Positions 32,001 to 43,255 are shown, counted from the first letter of the stretch. The stretch is DNA of 64,000 nucleotides from Corythucha ciliata (GCA_038030265.1 CM075943.1:21886001-21950000), one strand, 5' to 3'. The notes: a model not told the origin generated them from the sequence alone. A program made the numbers and translations.

Positions 32001-35000
32001 TATGACTACTGATTTTTTAGATAAAGCGCGTTCTGCTAAATTAATTTCTACGAGAGTTATCGTGCTAACAAGACCACACACTTACTTCCACCCCGGGGGC
32101 ACCACCCCCTCCCCCATGACTTTTTCAAAAAATTAAAATGGGAATCAAAGGCTAGTCTAACATGGAGTATACGTACCGAATATGATGCTTCTAGAATCAA
32201 CTGGTGATTTTTAGTGATTTTTTGACGACTTCAAGCCCGATTTTCCCCCCCTCCACCTTGACCGATTTGGCCCAAATGCAATACCGACCGGTGTCTTATG
32301 ACTACTGATTTTTGTGCCAAAGCGCGTTCCGCTAAACTAATTTCTTCGAGAGTTATCGTGCTAACAAGAAAACGGCCATAATATTATATATATATATGAA
32401 TTCCGGAGACCACTGAATTCGTGTTCTAGAGGTTCTGAAACGTGAAAAAAACATGACATGACCCATGTTTGCCACCATCACGACGAGACCAATAGTGCAT
32501 TTTTCAGAATGAAATGCACTAAAATGAATTTAATTCTTGCAATCGCTATTTTCATCCCACTTTCCTGTTCTGCTGATTTGTCTTCGATTTAGTGGATATG
32601 GCTAGGTACATGATATAATATAAACTTCTGTCATGCACGTGTCATTTTCTTTCAAAATCTAGGTGTCTCATGAGAGGACCGTCGCTAAAAGTTTATTCCA
32701 GGGGTCTCAGATATTTATAAAAAGTAAGCATCTTGCTAGTTTTTATTAGTATTATTTATACCACAATAATTGATTCATAAAAATTAACTGGTTTCCTTTC
32801 TATTATTTAGTGTCGTGTGAAGATCAAATGACTGTGGACGTGACGTGGACATTACGCGAGTCTGCTTGTTGGCAAGAAGTACTTTACTACTACCAGGTAG
32901 GTAGTATTGCCCAGTCAAAAACGTTCCGCGCAAAATGTCAATTCTCGTTCAAACAGGATTCCAACATTGGTTATGAAGAAATCAACGATACTGCAACAAT
33001 TTTCAAGAAATTTTTAACAACGAGATCATTTGTTTGTTCGAATGCCGTTAAAAACTTGGTGTGATCCTCGGAAGTTTCAATTCCAGTTTCCTTGATATTT
33101 TGACAAGTAATTGTTTTTGTATTGCATTGGTTCAAATTTAGCCTGCTTTACGATCTGAAGATGAGAAGGACAGTCAAGGGATCAATTCGCAAAAAGGAGT
33201 TGCGGCTTCCGGTATGGTACATGAGTCACAAACACCCGTTAAAAATTCGGTTCGTGGTCATCTTTACTTACAGTCTATGCGTTCATGGCTAAACTTTTTG
33301 ATTTGTAGAATTCTAAACCCGATGTTTTCAAAATTACGAAAGACGGATTCTACAAATTGACTGTGAGCGTTGAAAACCCGTCGAAGGTGCCCTTTAATTC
33401 AAGAATTCTCATTGAAATGAGGGGCAAGGATGGCGGTTATCTGTCTGCCGCGAAATGGCCTCTTCTTCCTGTAAGACTTCAGAACATTGGCATTTTCATT
33501 CTTTTAACAAAGTACTTGAGACGATTTCCTTTTTTCTTTGCAGTTCTACGGAGTCATGTCCCTTGTTTACCTCTCGTTTGGTTTAATTTGGCTGACGGTG
33601 TCATTTCTTCAGTGGCGAGATCTCCTCAGAATTCAATTTTGGATCGGTGGGGTTATATTCCTAGGTATGTTGGAAATGGCGACATTCTACGCGGAGTATT
33701 CCAACTTTAATTCTAGTGGAGTTTATATGCAAAGCGCCGTACTTTTTGCCGAATTAGTTTCTTGTGCAAAGCGAACGTTAGCTCGAATGCTAGTGATCAT
33801 TGTGAGCTTGGGGTTTGGTATCGTCAAGTAAGATATAAATCGAAAATTATTTTTTTATTTCATTTATTTGAGCTGCTCTTGCATTTTTCACTCAGACCTC
33901 GATTAGGACCTATGCTCCACCGAGTAGTGGGCGTTGGTATTCTTTATTTTATATTGGCTGTATCCGAGGTGTACATGAGGGTTGTGCAGCCGAAAAATGA
34001 TCCTGCCAACCAGTTTGTCATTGCCACCGTACCTCTAGCCGTGCTTGATTCAGCTATCTGTTGGTGGATTTTTCTTAGCCTCGCTCAAACCACGAGAACA
34101 TTGCGACTGAGAAGGTAAAGTCTAAGGGGTTGTTGAAGCATTTGTTTTTTATTTTTTCTTTATCTTTGTACCTCTTTACAGAAATGTGGTAAAATTAGCT
34201 CTTTATCGTCATTTCACTAATATCTTGATCTTCGCGGTCGTTGCTTCTGTGATATTTATGTTATATTCTATTAAAACTCGCCACTGGTCAGGATGCTTCA
34301 CGGTATGTAAATGTATTTACCTCAAACAATTTTTAGTATTATATTCCACTTTTAACGTTTCATAGGAATGGAAGGCGTTGTGGATGGACGACGCCTATTG
34401 GAGTTTTCTATTTTCCGTAATTCTTTTGGTTATCATGATCTTGTGGCGGCCTACTAATAATAATCAAAGGTTATTTTCTAGCTTTAATAATTGAACAGAT
34501 TTATTTACTGTGAAAAGTTTGTGTAATTGTTGTTCAGGTACGCGTTTTCACCGCTTCTAGACGCCGCTGATGACGATGATGATGAAGAGGAGCAATTCGT
34601 CAATGATGCCTACGGTCAGTATGCGCCTGCCGGTCTAAATTTGACATTTCTGGTCCAATTATTTCTACATGTGTGCAGCATGATTCACAAATTATGGACC
34701 GAACATGAAACAAGTAGACCTTGCTGAAGGGCGTACCAGGGTTTGGGTGGACACCAGGCCCATTTTTTCCAAATTGATTGTTGTATGTGGGACCCATATC
34801 AATCGCCTACAGCTCAAATTGGACAACCTTGAGAAAATGACCCTGAAAATTTTAAATGGTAGGATACCATCGTTACCAGGAGGGGTACCAGTTCTAGCTC
34901 GTACTTGGTGTCCCGAAAAGGCGAATGGGCCATCAGCCGGGCAAGTCAGCTGTTTTACTGACATTGGTATAACCGACTTAAGCCGCGTGCACACCCGCAA

Positions 35001-38000
35001 CAAACAGCCGTTCCGAACCGAGCTAATGACATCATCGGAGTGGCAGGGTTGCTCATAAAGCGGTTTCTGGGGGGGGGGGTGAATACCGCGGGGTGTGCCA
35101 TTGAAATGTTGGGGAAGGGATTTTTCCCCCTAAACATTTTTTCTTTTTGAGGGGGAAGCGATCAGTGCGTAAGATTCTTGGCACGAACGAGACCCCGTTA
35201 CACCTTTCAGAGTGGTGAGTTTGAGTCACTCACACAGACTACGCAACACCTAATCCCCCCTCCCCATTAGATCACACGCATTTTTTTTTTTTTTTTTTCC
35301 ACTTCTCAAACCTTGTTTCATGATTTGTGTACCACCAAGTGAAACGTATGATTCCTGAGTCACCTTCCTCCAGTTTAAGTCTTGTCGTTCACCAATGGCG
35401 AGAATCGGCGATTTTATCCCTTTCAATCCTAATTTCGCATATTTGACAGTTGAAAAAAGTCATATACGTGAGTGTTTGGCCCTCTCGAAATTCAAATGTT
35501 GTGCATTTTTGTGATTTTTCATCACAGAACCCCATTTCACGGGTTTCACTCTCTCAAAAAGCCAATTCAACAGAATTTTGACTCCCCTATAAAACAAATT
35601 TCGCGGAATTGAGCCCTTGAAAATCCAATTCCACGGGGTTGACTCATTCTTGAAAGCAATAAAGCTGGTGGATTGGCCTGTTCAAAAAGCAATTTCGTGG
35701 AGTTGGCTCAATCAGACCAATTTCGTGGGGGGGGGGGGGGCTTGTCCCATAAGAGCGAATTCGTGACTTTCACTCCTTCAAAAATCATTTTTTTGTCGGG
35801 TGTGGCTCACTCAAATAGCCAATTTCGGGGGCTTAACTCTTATTTCGTGTACGTAGCTCTTTCAAACCCAAAATTTGGAGCTATTTGGGCTTTTTCTCAG
35901 GACGGATTTCGCGGGTTTGGCAGCTATGGGCTATCAACTGGTCACCCCAAACTGCGTCAACATTATGAAATTTTGTTTTTGAAGCCGTTAAACCCGCGAA
36001 ATTGGTTTTTTGTTGAGCCAGATCCGCGATATTTGGTTAATTACTTGTGTGGCCATTGCTCTTTTCAAAGGAGCCAAAGGCAGAATTTTTTCTTGAATTA
36101 GCCAAAACCGTGAAATTGGGATCTGTAACTGCCAAATTGGCGAAATCCGTTTTTTTTTTTTTTTTTTTTAACCTCCACTATCTAAGAGCAGGGGCATGGC
36201 ACACGCCCCAGGCACGGAATCCCAAGTGGATTATTGTGCCGCTCTTGGATTGGTTGATCTAGTCTAGAGTCCCTCTCACTGTGTGAGGCTGAGGAGGTCC
36301 TCAGCTAGTGCCTATCTAGGCGTGTGAAGCCCGAAAGTGCTGATCCTGCGAAGATAGCTCTCTCCTCTTAATAAGGTTAGAGGTCATCGCTTCTTAGAAG
36401 CGATAAGAGATAATCGATAACTGGACCCTTGAGCACGAGAGTGACAAGGATGACGCGCCGAGTGCGTTGCACTCGATGAGAGAAGCCCCTGCACCGGGGT
36501 TCGTTCTTTAGAACGGCCCGCCGAGAGAATGTTTTTTAAAAACTCCCCTCGGCGGGTATGCTCCATAGAACTGCCCCCCCACAGGTACGTCCCTGGACCC
36601 ATCAATGTCGTGTTTGACCTCGGTGGTATCCATGGACGGGGCAGCCGGTGACTGCGGCGTTCACGGAAGGTTCTCTGAGCCCCCTCCGAGTTCTTCATAT
36701 AAACTTCTGGGTGAGCCCTTCAAGGTCCTGCCAGAAGCCAGGATAAGTCCACCGCCGGCAGAGCCCTGCATGCCGTAAGCGTCGAGGTCTGCGGTAAGCC
36801 TATTACACAAGGGGATCGGCCGGTGCCCTGGGAGTCCGATTAACTAAGTCCGGAAAATAGTCTTTTGCAACGGGTTTTATGTGGCTGAATACGACGGAAG
36901 CGTATGATCGTAAGCCAGGGTCCACGTGGCGCACTTGCCCTCAGTGACCGGTCAACCTGCACAAAGGGAAAATGATGAACCGGAAGAACATTTAGTCCTG
37001 AAACTAATCTCATTCGAAAGGTTTCATGGAGAAGATTACGAATATGATCGTTTGGCGGCGTGTGCCTGGGGCATTTGCCCTTTGTGGCTCGCCAAACTCT
37101 CAAAATTTGGTAAATTTTAATCAACAGGAAGAACATAGACCTGTAACTGGCCTGACGATTATATTTGTAATCATCTCCATGAATTCTATCAAATAAGACC
37201 AGTTTTGGGACTATATTCTTCCGAGCCACTGAGGGCAAATGCCCCAGGCGGACGGCGGCAGACGATCATATTCGTAATCAGCTCCATGAAACCTTTCGAA
37301 TGAGACTAGTTTCAGGACTATGTTCTTCTGGTTAAATTCATGTCCCAAATTGAGGACTTTAATTAGCTATAAAATCCTTAGGCCCCAGATACAGCATGGC
37401 AGACTTCCGGACTCGTATATAGGGGGTCAAATGCTATAATTTTGCATACCTTTTGTGACTATGTTCTTCCGGTTAAATGGGACTGTCGCCAGCTCTCGGT
37501 CTATTATACGTGTTATAGAAATTCCCAACCGTTCGGGAGATGTACCGTCCGGTGGCAAAGTCCGTAAAGTGGCAATTTAAAAAAAAAAAATTTTTTACCT
37601 CATGTTTTTTGTTGAACACTTTTTTACATGTTGTAAACGGTTCATCCTAGAAAAACACTCTTTTCAAGATAGTTGTAGAGAATACTGAACGATGAAGATG
37701 TTTGGGGGGCAGGACCCACCAAACAATCGCGAAAAACTGCACCGAGAGCGAGGTCCAGTCTTTGTTTCCACCTCAGACCTTAAGCCACCGTTCTGTTTTT
37801 TTTTTTTTCTGTTTCCACCAATATCCTGTTCTCATCAGCCCGGATATTGAGCGGAGCATCTTCATCGTTCAGCATTGAACTCGGCCGTGGCGCCTACCCC
37901 CAACATCCCTAGTCAACGTTTCACCCTCACGGTTCTCATCGGTCGGGGGGGCCTAGAGTCGTCGAGAAAAAATCCAAGGACGCTGCATCAGACCGCCCCC

Positions 38001-39996
38001 AATATCTTCATTGTTCAGTATTCTCTACAACTGTCTTGAAGAGTGTTTTTCTAGGATGAACCGTTTACAACGTGTAAAAAAAGAGTTCAACAAAAAACAT
38101 GAGGTAAAAATCATTTTTCTGAAAATTGCCAATTTTCCAGAGGGTACATCTCCGGAACGGTTGGGAATTTCTATAAAACGTATAAGATCAAAGTTGTAGA
38201 GAATTTTGTCTTTTTTATTTAAGTATATGTATAGTGAAGTTTCCGCTAAGGCCGATTGTTCTCGAGATAGAGGCGAAAACCCTAAAAATGGGACCTTCTT
38301 GGATCCCCCTCCACCCGTTGCCAACCCCCTTGGTGAGAGGACTTTTAGTATGTTCACTTTCTAACCACCCTTAACAAGTTTCCGAAAAAATATGTTCCGA
38401 TACCGCTCACCGGAGCTATAACCCATTCATGACTGGACTATGGCTCAACATTTTGAGTTTGAAAGAGCTACGTCCACGAAAATAAATAAGAGTCAACCCA
38501 GCGAAATTGATTATGACCGTGCAATCCAAATGCCCCCCCTCCCCGCGTACATTATCAACTAATTTCCATAAAATGTGTTCTTTGGTGCTAGAACTCATTT
38601 TTAATTCCCCTATGTGTTCCATCATCATCAGCCGCTCATTCTCCCTGTGTTGCCGCCTGCAATTTACAATTTTCTGTCTTTTGGGCTCATCGTTCTTATT
38701 TTTCTCCTGAACTGAAAGTCTCCCTTGAAGGGAATAGCCTTGTTCAGTGGCTGCTGAGTACAGCAAAGCAATATGGAGAAGCGCGATTTCGACCAATTAA
38801 ATTGTTGTGTTTTGTTTTTTTTCTGTTAAATCTATGGAAGCAACCACCGAACAGAACAAATTTTTCCTGTCAGAAAAAATAACAGGCGGTAGGGTATTTT
38901 TTTTTCTGGAAGTGATTTAAAACTGGCCTCCATGTTGCTCAAAACTGCGGTTGAAATATTTGTCAGATCGGCCATAACAGGTACCGATTGTCATTGTGTT
39001 CTAACATTCGCATATTTTTCTTATTTTCCAGGAGTTAAAATGAGAGGTCAAAGTGGGGGAGCTCAGTCTCCGAAGAACAAAAATAGCTCTAATAACGCTG
39101 TAAGTATATAACGATGAAACTTCATTAACTCTTCTGATTCATATGTATTATTTTCGAGAACTTTCGATAGCGCTTTCTTGTACTAGTATTTGTTGATTGG
39201 TTGCCCCCTTCCCCCCTGTTAATTTAAAAAGCAGAACCTTACTTATTTACTCTTGCACATGGGGTGAGCTTGGGAGCACGCCGACCTGCAAAAATCACAA
39301 GACTCAGGCTCCGTCCTACGTGGGGGGGGGGGGGCAAAAAATCGAAAAATATGCAAATCTCACGCACCGCTGTAAACCTTAAAGCCGCTACGATCGCGCG
39401 GGTTCTGCTCACGTAGGACGCAAGTTCATTCAAAACTCAGTAATATGGCAAAGAAGCAATAAAGAAGTAAACTGGTGTAAAATGCGCGTTTCTTTTGTTT
39501 CTGGTGGTGGCTGGTGGGCTAGTGGGGTGGAATTCTGCGTGATTGCAAAAAAACTTATTTACCTGTTTACAACGTGATTAAATGAGTACCTACCTCTAAT
39601 TAAAAAATGTTTGGATATTTTTTAAGTTTTTTTTTATTGTTTGAAGAATCATAAAATGCTCAAGCTCTTTTGTTTATCCCTATCCTTTCTAACAGTTTCA
39701 CGTAAAAAGCTCACATCACTTTGTTACTGTTTCTACTAGGAAGACGACTTGAAGTGGGTTGAAGAAAACATTCCGGCGTCAATCGCTGACACGTAATTAT
39801 TCCCTATTTTATTTTCAATCAAAACGGATTATTTATTACAATTTATTACTTTCAGGGCCCTCCCCATACTTGATTCTGACGAAGTAAGTGTTTATTCTAT
39901 TTTGTCAATATTCCCTAAACTATACGTAACGAGTTTTTGTGTGTATTTTCATAGGAAATTATGTCAACGAGGTTCGAATTGTCGAAAATGCAGTGA
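29032..39996 (+). CDS. TMEM87A: TMEM87-type seven-transmembrane protein (complete, 15 exons)
   Basis: TMEM87 proteins are Golgi/endosomal GOLD-domain seven-transmembrane proteins linked to retrograde transport. Exons: 29032-29133, 32663-32723, 32811-32896, 32957-33058, 33142-33249, 33309-33470, 33544-33827, 33896-34114, 34182-34302, 34366-34469, 34538-34614, 39032-39099, 39740-39792, 39856-39883, 39955-39996. All phases join into 538 residues plus TGA, close to the vertebrate length of about 555. A signal peptide ([16 protein letters not shown]) is followed by [11 protein letters not shown] and a luminal domain with [11 protein letters not shown]. The membrane region begins near residue 208 and includes [40 protein letters not shown] and [16 protein letters not shown]. 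The acidic tail ends [14 protein letters not shown]...[16 protein letters not shown]. Many invertebrates have one TMEM87, so A versus B is not meaningful here. Confidence 0.95.
29431..29567. mobile_element. MITE with GGGGCYTATTC ends and CTG duplication
   Basis: The inverted ends are GGGGCTTATTCTCTAAC and GTTAGAGAATAGGCCCC. CTG flanks both sides (29428-29430 and 29568-29570). The 137-bp element has no coding potential. Its ends resemble the inner part of the 60919-61180 element. Confidence 0.75.
29574..29820. mobile_element. Foldback/MITE with about 50-bp inverted arms
   Basis: The arms share CCTATCATGCACGCTTCCGA and TCCGACACCGATCATGCAT, with few mismatches, around a spacer of about 145 bp. 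A second partial GATAGGTGTG copy lies just inside the left arm. It starts only 6 bp after the preceding MITE. Confidence 0.8.
30280..30980. repeat. GCGAAATTGGTTTTT-type degenerate repeat
   Basis: About 20 diverged units of 28-40 bp occur, such as GAGCCAAATCCACGAAATTT and AGCCAACCCCGTGAATTTC. Confidence 0.6.
31548..32372. repeat. Tandem repeat of about 296 bp, 2.8 copies
   Basis: Copies start at 31548, 31843 and 32141 with GGAATCAAAGGCTA. Each continues through CTTCTAGAATCAACTGGTGA, CCGATTTGGCCCAAATGCAA and TTTCTACGAGAGTTATCGTG. The third copy stops after GTGCTAACAAG. Copies differ by scattered substitutions, so the array is not brand new. Confidence 0.9.
35470..36150. repeat. CCAATTTCGCGGGTTTGACT-type degenerate repeat
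   Basis: Repeated words are AATTTCGYGG, GGCTCACTC and CAAAAAGCC, at a 30-35 bp spacing. A 14-base G run interrupts the array at 35727-35740. Confidence 0.55.
36180..36860. other. GC-richer unique block with hairpins, origin unknown
   Basis: Composition shifts sharply from the AT-rich repeats on either side. It contains a perfect 19-nt palindrome ATCGCTTCTTAGAAGCGAT (36386-36404) and a CCCGCCGAG/CTCGGCGGG stem (36517-36556). It resembles the structured untranslated end of a retroelement, but I recognise no family and no convincing protein. Confidence 0.4.
36978..37333. mobile_element. Foldback with ACCGGAAGAACAT ends
   Basis: The inverted arms share TCATTCGAAAGGTTTCATGG and GATTACGAATATGATCGT and end in AACCGGAAGAACAT / ATGTTCTTCTGGTT. 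A solitary end copy, GACTATGTTCTTCCGGTTAA, lies at about 37456-37475. No target duplication was found. Confidence 0.75.
37498..38195. mobile_element. Long foldback with about 195-bp inverted arms
   Basis: Left arm 37498-37705 and right arm 38001-38195 are inverted copies. They share GAAATTCCCAACCGTTC, AACACTCTTTTCAAGA and ACAACTGTCTTGAAGAGTG in complementary form. The spacer is about 300 bp of unique sequence. Numerous mismatches indicate age. Confidence 0.75.
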
Positions 39997-41125
39997 ATGC
40001 GCTGCTAAATTATTGAAAAGGATTTATATTAACGGGGACGTGTTTTTACTTTTTATGCTAGTCTTACTCCCCGTTGAAATGTATTATGGTGCAATGAAAC
40101 TGCTCTGGGTGTTGCTTTCAGTTTCAGTCTTTGGTTCCAAGTATGTACTTTACCGCGGCAGTGTTATGGAGGAGAATGTTTTACCCTTTGAAGAGCAGAA
40201 ATAGAAAATTCGCCCTGTTATTGTAATTTATTCTTTCACTTTGAACAATTTTTTATTGAATTGGCCTTTAAAGTTGCAACAAAATGTATCACTACGTATG
40301 TATGAGTATATCAAAGGGGAAAATATCCAGATTGATGGGGGGGGGGGTAGTAGTTTTGGATAATGGTGAAAGTGCGATTTACATAATTTGGGCGGGTGCC
40401 CAACGCTCCACGACGCATTTGCAAGGAGATATTATGATCGTTTTTTTTTCTGAGCAAGCTGAATTTATTTGGAAAAAGCGTAATGCTACCCAGACTTGAG
40501 TTCCTGGCCCATAATCAAAAATAGTGATACTCTTAGTTATATGATTGAACGAAAAAGCATATCATTGCTGTCAGCCAACTTATTTTTGCGAACCATTAGG
40601 TACTGTAAAATTCTTAATTTGACATCTCTTGGAAGAAATTTGTGTTCGTTACGTTCTATGGTTGAATTCTAGTCCTTCCTCTTTCTTATTTTTCGGCTTC
40701 TGCCAAAATTGTTATCCTTTAGGCAATTAACTATAATTCCTTCGTCCTGTTTATCAAGGATGCATCTGTCTGTGAACTTTGTTTGTTAGGTTTCGTAATC
40801 TTTGAATTAGTGTAAATAAAATGAATTTTTTTGTGCTAATTTAATACATTTTTTTCATGAGTTCACCTCTTCTGCGATCAAAGTCACCGGGCTTTTCGAC
40901 TTTGTGCCCAATGCACAGTGAAAGGTCTTCGGAAGCCGTGTGTACGTAACATCGTGAATGTCCAGTTCCTGAATCTCACCGTTCACTAACAGTCAAACCA
41001 CAACAACAGCACCAACAGTCCAATTTGAGCAGGGCCTACCTCTTGACTTGGAGGCTACCATTTTTGGCTGTGGTGATGTTAATGCCAGTCTCGGGTGTGA
41101 GTTTGACATCATAGCAAAGTTTGTC
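39997..41125 (+). other. TMEM87 3' UTR and downstream flank
   Basis: After the TGA at 39994-39996 the sequence is largely AT-rich, with one poly-G tract near 40338. A canonical AATAAA at 40815-40820 is the best poly(A) signal. The hydrophobic frame at 39902-40204 runs across the last exon in another frame and is not supported. Confidence 0.6.
40815..40820 (+). promoter_or_regulatory. Candidate TMEM87 poly(A) signal AATAAA
   Basis: Perfect AATAAA about 820 nt after the stop codon, with T-rich sequence following within 40 nt. Confidence 0.5.
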
Positions 41126-42245
41126 ATGTTAACGGTACCATGGCAACGGTAACCATAACAACGGTTGGCATGAAAATGGTTACCATAGCAATGGTTGCCA
41201 TGGTAGCTGTTGCCATCATAATCGCTGCCACGGTAACTGTTGTCATGACGAAGATTACAATTGCAACAGCTACCATGGCAACCGTTGCTCCCAAACTTGT
41301 TGACGACACCGTAGCAATCGGGGTCGGACGCAATCTCAAAATAGCAACGTTGTTTTAGAAATCCTGCCCCTGCCGGTCTATATAATCATGTGTGGCATTC
41401 AGGAATCCGCCAATCGTGTTCGAGAAAACTTGGATGCCAAACAAAAGGTGCGCGCCCCCGATGGTTGTCATAGTAGCGGTTACCATATCACAGGTTGCCA
41501 AGGAAACTTACCATACCAAAAATTGCACCATTGCAAAAATGTTAGCTGTTATGCATTCCGTTGCCTTGGCAACCTTTGTAATGGTGACCATTATAATGAC
41601 AACAGCTACCATAGCAACCGTTGCTTTGGTGACTGTTACTGTGTGATTCTACAGTGTGCGAGGAAGGTTGGGGCCGAGGAAATTTCAATGAACGTCTTAG
41701 TAAACGGGCCTAAGAGTGGCACTAAAATATGAACACATGATAGGAGCATGGATGCGCTTCAAATGAATTCATAAAACACTTCCTCCATACGTTAGGTAAG
41801 GTCTTTAAACGTGTGTGGTTAATGCTTAAACTAAAATTTTCAATGTTATGCTTATTGTGACGACACATATCCGTTACCATTAAGTGTCAAACGCTTATGC
41901 AATAACTCCCTAATAGTTGCGATGGTATCGGTTAACACATAACGTTTGTCATGGTAACAGCTACAATACCGATGTTTGCCACGGTAGCTGTTACCATTGT
42001 TATAGTTGCCTTGGTAACCTTTGCAATGATGACAACCGTTCTTATGGTAACTGTTACCAAAGGCAACCATCGCTATGGCAACGTCAACGGTTGTCATGAT
42101 AACAGTTGCCGTAGTAACGGTTACCAATACCATGCCAACGGTTATCAAGGTAACGGTTACCATAGCAACGGTTACTATAACAACGGTTGTCATTGAAACA
42201 GTTACCATAGCCGCGGTTGTCATAGTAACCGTCATCATAGCGATG
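41126..42245. repeat. X-box-like satellite, 15-bp palindromic period
   Basis: Three blocks (about 41126-41290, 41460-41643, 41933-42245) consist of head-to-tail units close to GTTACCATGGCAACG. Each unit is itself an imperfect palindrome; examples are GGTTGCCATGGTAGCTGT and GCTACCATGGCAACCGTT. The blocks are separated by non-repetitive DNA. Since 15 is a multiple of three, all six frames stay open and give false valine/threonine/methionine-rich frames. The unit matches the RFX X-box consensus GTNRCC-N(0-3)-RGYAAC. Confidence 0.9.
41765..41925. repeat. Dispersed repeat beside the X-box array (inverted copy at 46605-46925)
   Basis: The words CTTCCTCCATACGTTAGGTA, GGTCTTTAAACGTGT and CGCTTATGCAATAACTCCCT recur in reverse complement and reverse order at 46605-46925. 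The satellite block at 41933 begins at its end. Confidence 0.7.
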
Positions 42246-42281
42246 CTTGCAAATCGAGGCGGTTTTTCGGATAGACGGAGC

Positions 42282-42540
42282 CAAGGTGAGTAAACTATAG
42301 GTGCCGCAGATTTCACCCTGCCCATGGGACGGGAGGGATGGAGACTGACGTGACCAGCAGTCCTTTGCTCCCGACTGCTCTCCCCAGAGCAGCAGAGCAA
42401 GTTAATTTGTGAATTCTCAAAAATCACAGCCCAATAACAATTAATAATGTACTGGGTCCAGCGCAATGGCGGTTGGGACTGCTCGTGGCGTAAGTGAAGG
42501 ACAGTGATCTGCGGCACCTATAGAAAATTTAGTCACCTTG
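42282..42540. mobile_element. hAT-type MITE with 8-bp duplication GACGGAGC
   Basis: This 259-bp element begins CAAGGTGAGTAAACTATAGG and ends in the near complement CACCTATAG...AGTCACCTTG. The roughly 25-bp terminal repeats share TATAGGTGCCGCAGAT with a small internal indel. GACGGAGC is duplicated exactly at 42274-42281 and 42541-42548. It is non-autonomous and unrelated in its ends to the 21929 element. Confidence 0.88.
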
Positions 42541-42548
42541 GACGGAGC

Positions 42549-43255
42549 CATTGAAAGTGTGCTGACTCTGATGCCACTTTTAGTGCATTTCGATCTGTTT
42601 TTTTTTTGTCATTTTGGCTCGCAATCTGCACACGGATCTCGCTTGTGGGCCTCCACCAAGTTCAGTCTATGTGTTGGAAACCTTACAAAATAAGAAGGTT
42701 TTTCCACTGATTTAACACTTTTTCTTCCCAATGGCGAAGACGTGAAAATCGCATCGGAAAAATGTATCGAAATGTGAGTCACCAGTTTCTTTAGTAAATC
42801 GGCTGCTCTCTAGACGTACGAAGGTAATTTCACCAGAAAACGGACACATTTTAAAGAAAATGTTGTGTTCTTTCCAATGAGCATATTAGTTTTAGGCTAG
42901 TACCATTTTATGAACGTATGGCAAGCATTTAAATGGGGAGAAAGGGAATTAATGAAAAAATCATAAAATGTGTGATATTTCGGAAACGAAGCGGAATTTC
43001 CAAAAACTCCAAATAGTCATTTTGATGACAAATGATGTGCCCCATAAGTGGTTTTCTTCTGTCCAACAAATGCATGAACACCCTGTATAGTATGGCTTCA
43101 GAAAATGATGGAAAGAAAGCATTGCTAGTTTCTCTGGAAAATATCGTTAAATTGTCGCCTTTCTGGCTGAAATTCATTGAGAAATTAGAGCCAACGAAGA
43201 AAACAAAATCGAAGATACAGCGCGCTTTCAAATCTGAGAAAATTTATTAACAGAA
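42549..43255. other. Intergenic, no supported gene
   Basis: No repeat family is evident. A 72-codon plus-strand frame at 43032-43250 (MMCPISGFLLSNKC start) has plausible composition but no recognisable motif, splice context or neighbour link. A stop lies two codons upstream of its first methionine. Confidence 0.4.

Larger units (their letters stand above)
29134..32662 (+). other. TMEM87 intron 1 (3.5 kb)
   Basis: It contains two foldbacks (29431-29567, 29574-29820), a GCGAAATTG-type degenerate array (30280-30980) and a roughly 296-bp tandem repeat (31548-32372). No coding exon is seen. Confidence 0.7.
34615..39031 (+). other. TMEM87 intron 11 (4.4 kb)
   Basis: This intron lies in the acidic cytoplasmic tail. 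It holds a degenerate CCAATTTCGCGG array (35470-36150), a GC-richer hairpin block (36180-36860), two long foldbacks (36978-37333, 37498-38195) and poly-G tracts at about 35071 and 35727. No coding exon is seen. Confidence 0.7.

Noticed and set aside
39902..40204. 100-codon hydrophobic frame near the TMEM87 3' end
   Set aside because: It overlaps the well-supported last TMEM87 exon in another frame and continues into the 3' UTR.
41124..42517. Long valine/threonine/methionine-rich open frames on both strands
   Set aside because: They are generated by the 15-bp X-box-like satellite, whose period is a multiple of three. No start context or family match exists.
43032..43250. 72-codon plus-strand frame
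   Set aside because: Plausible composition only; the frame is closed just upstream and nothing links it to a gene.
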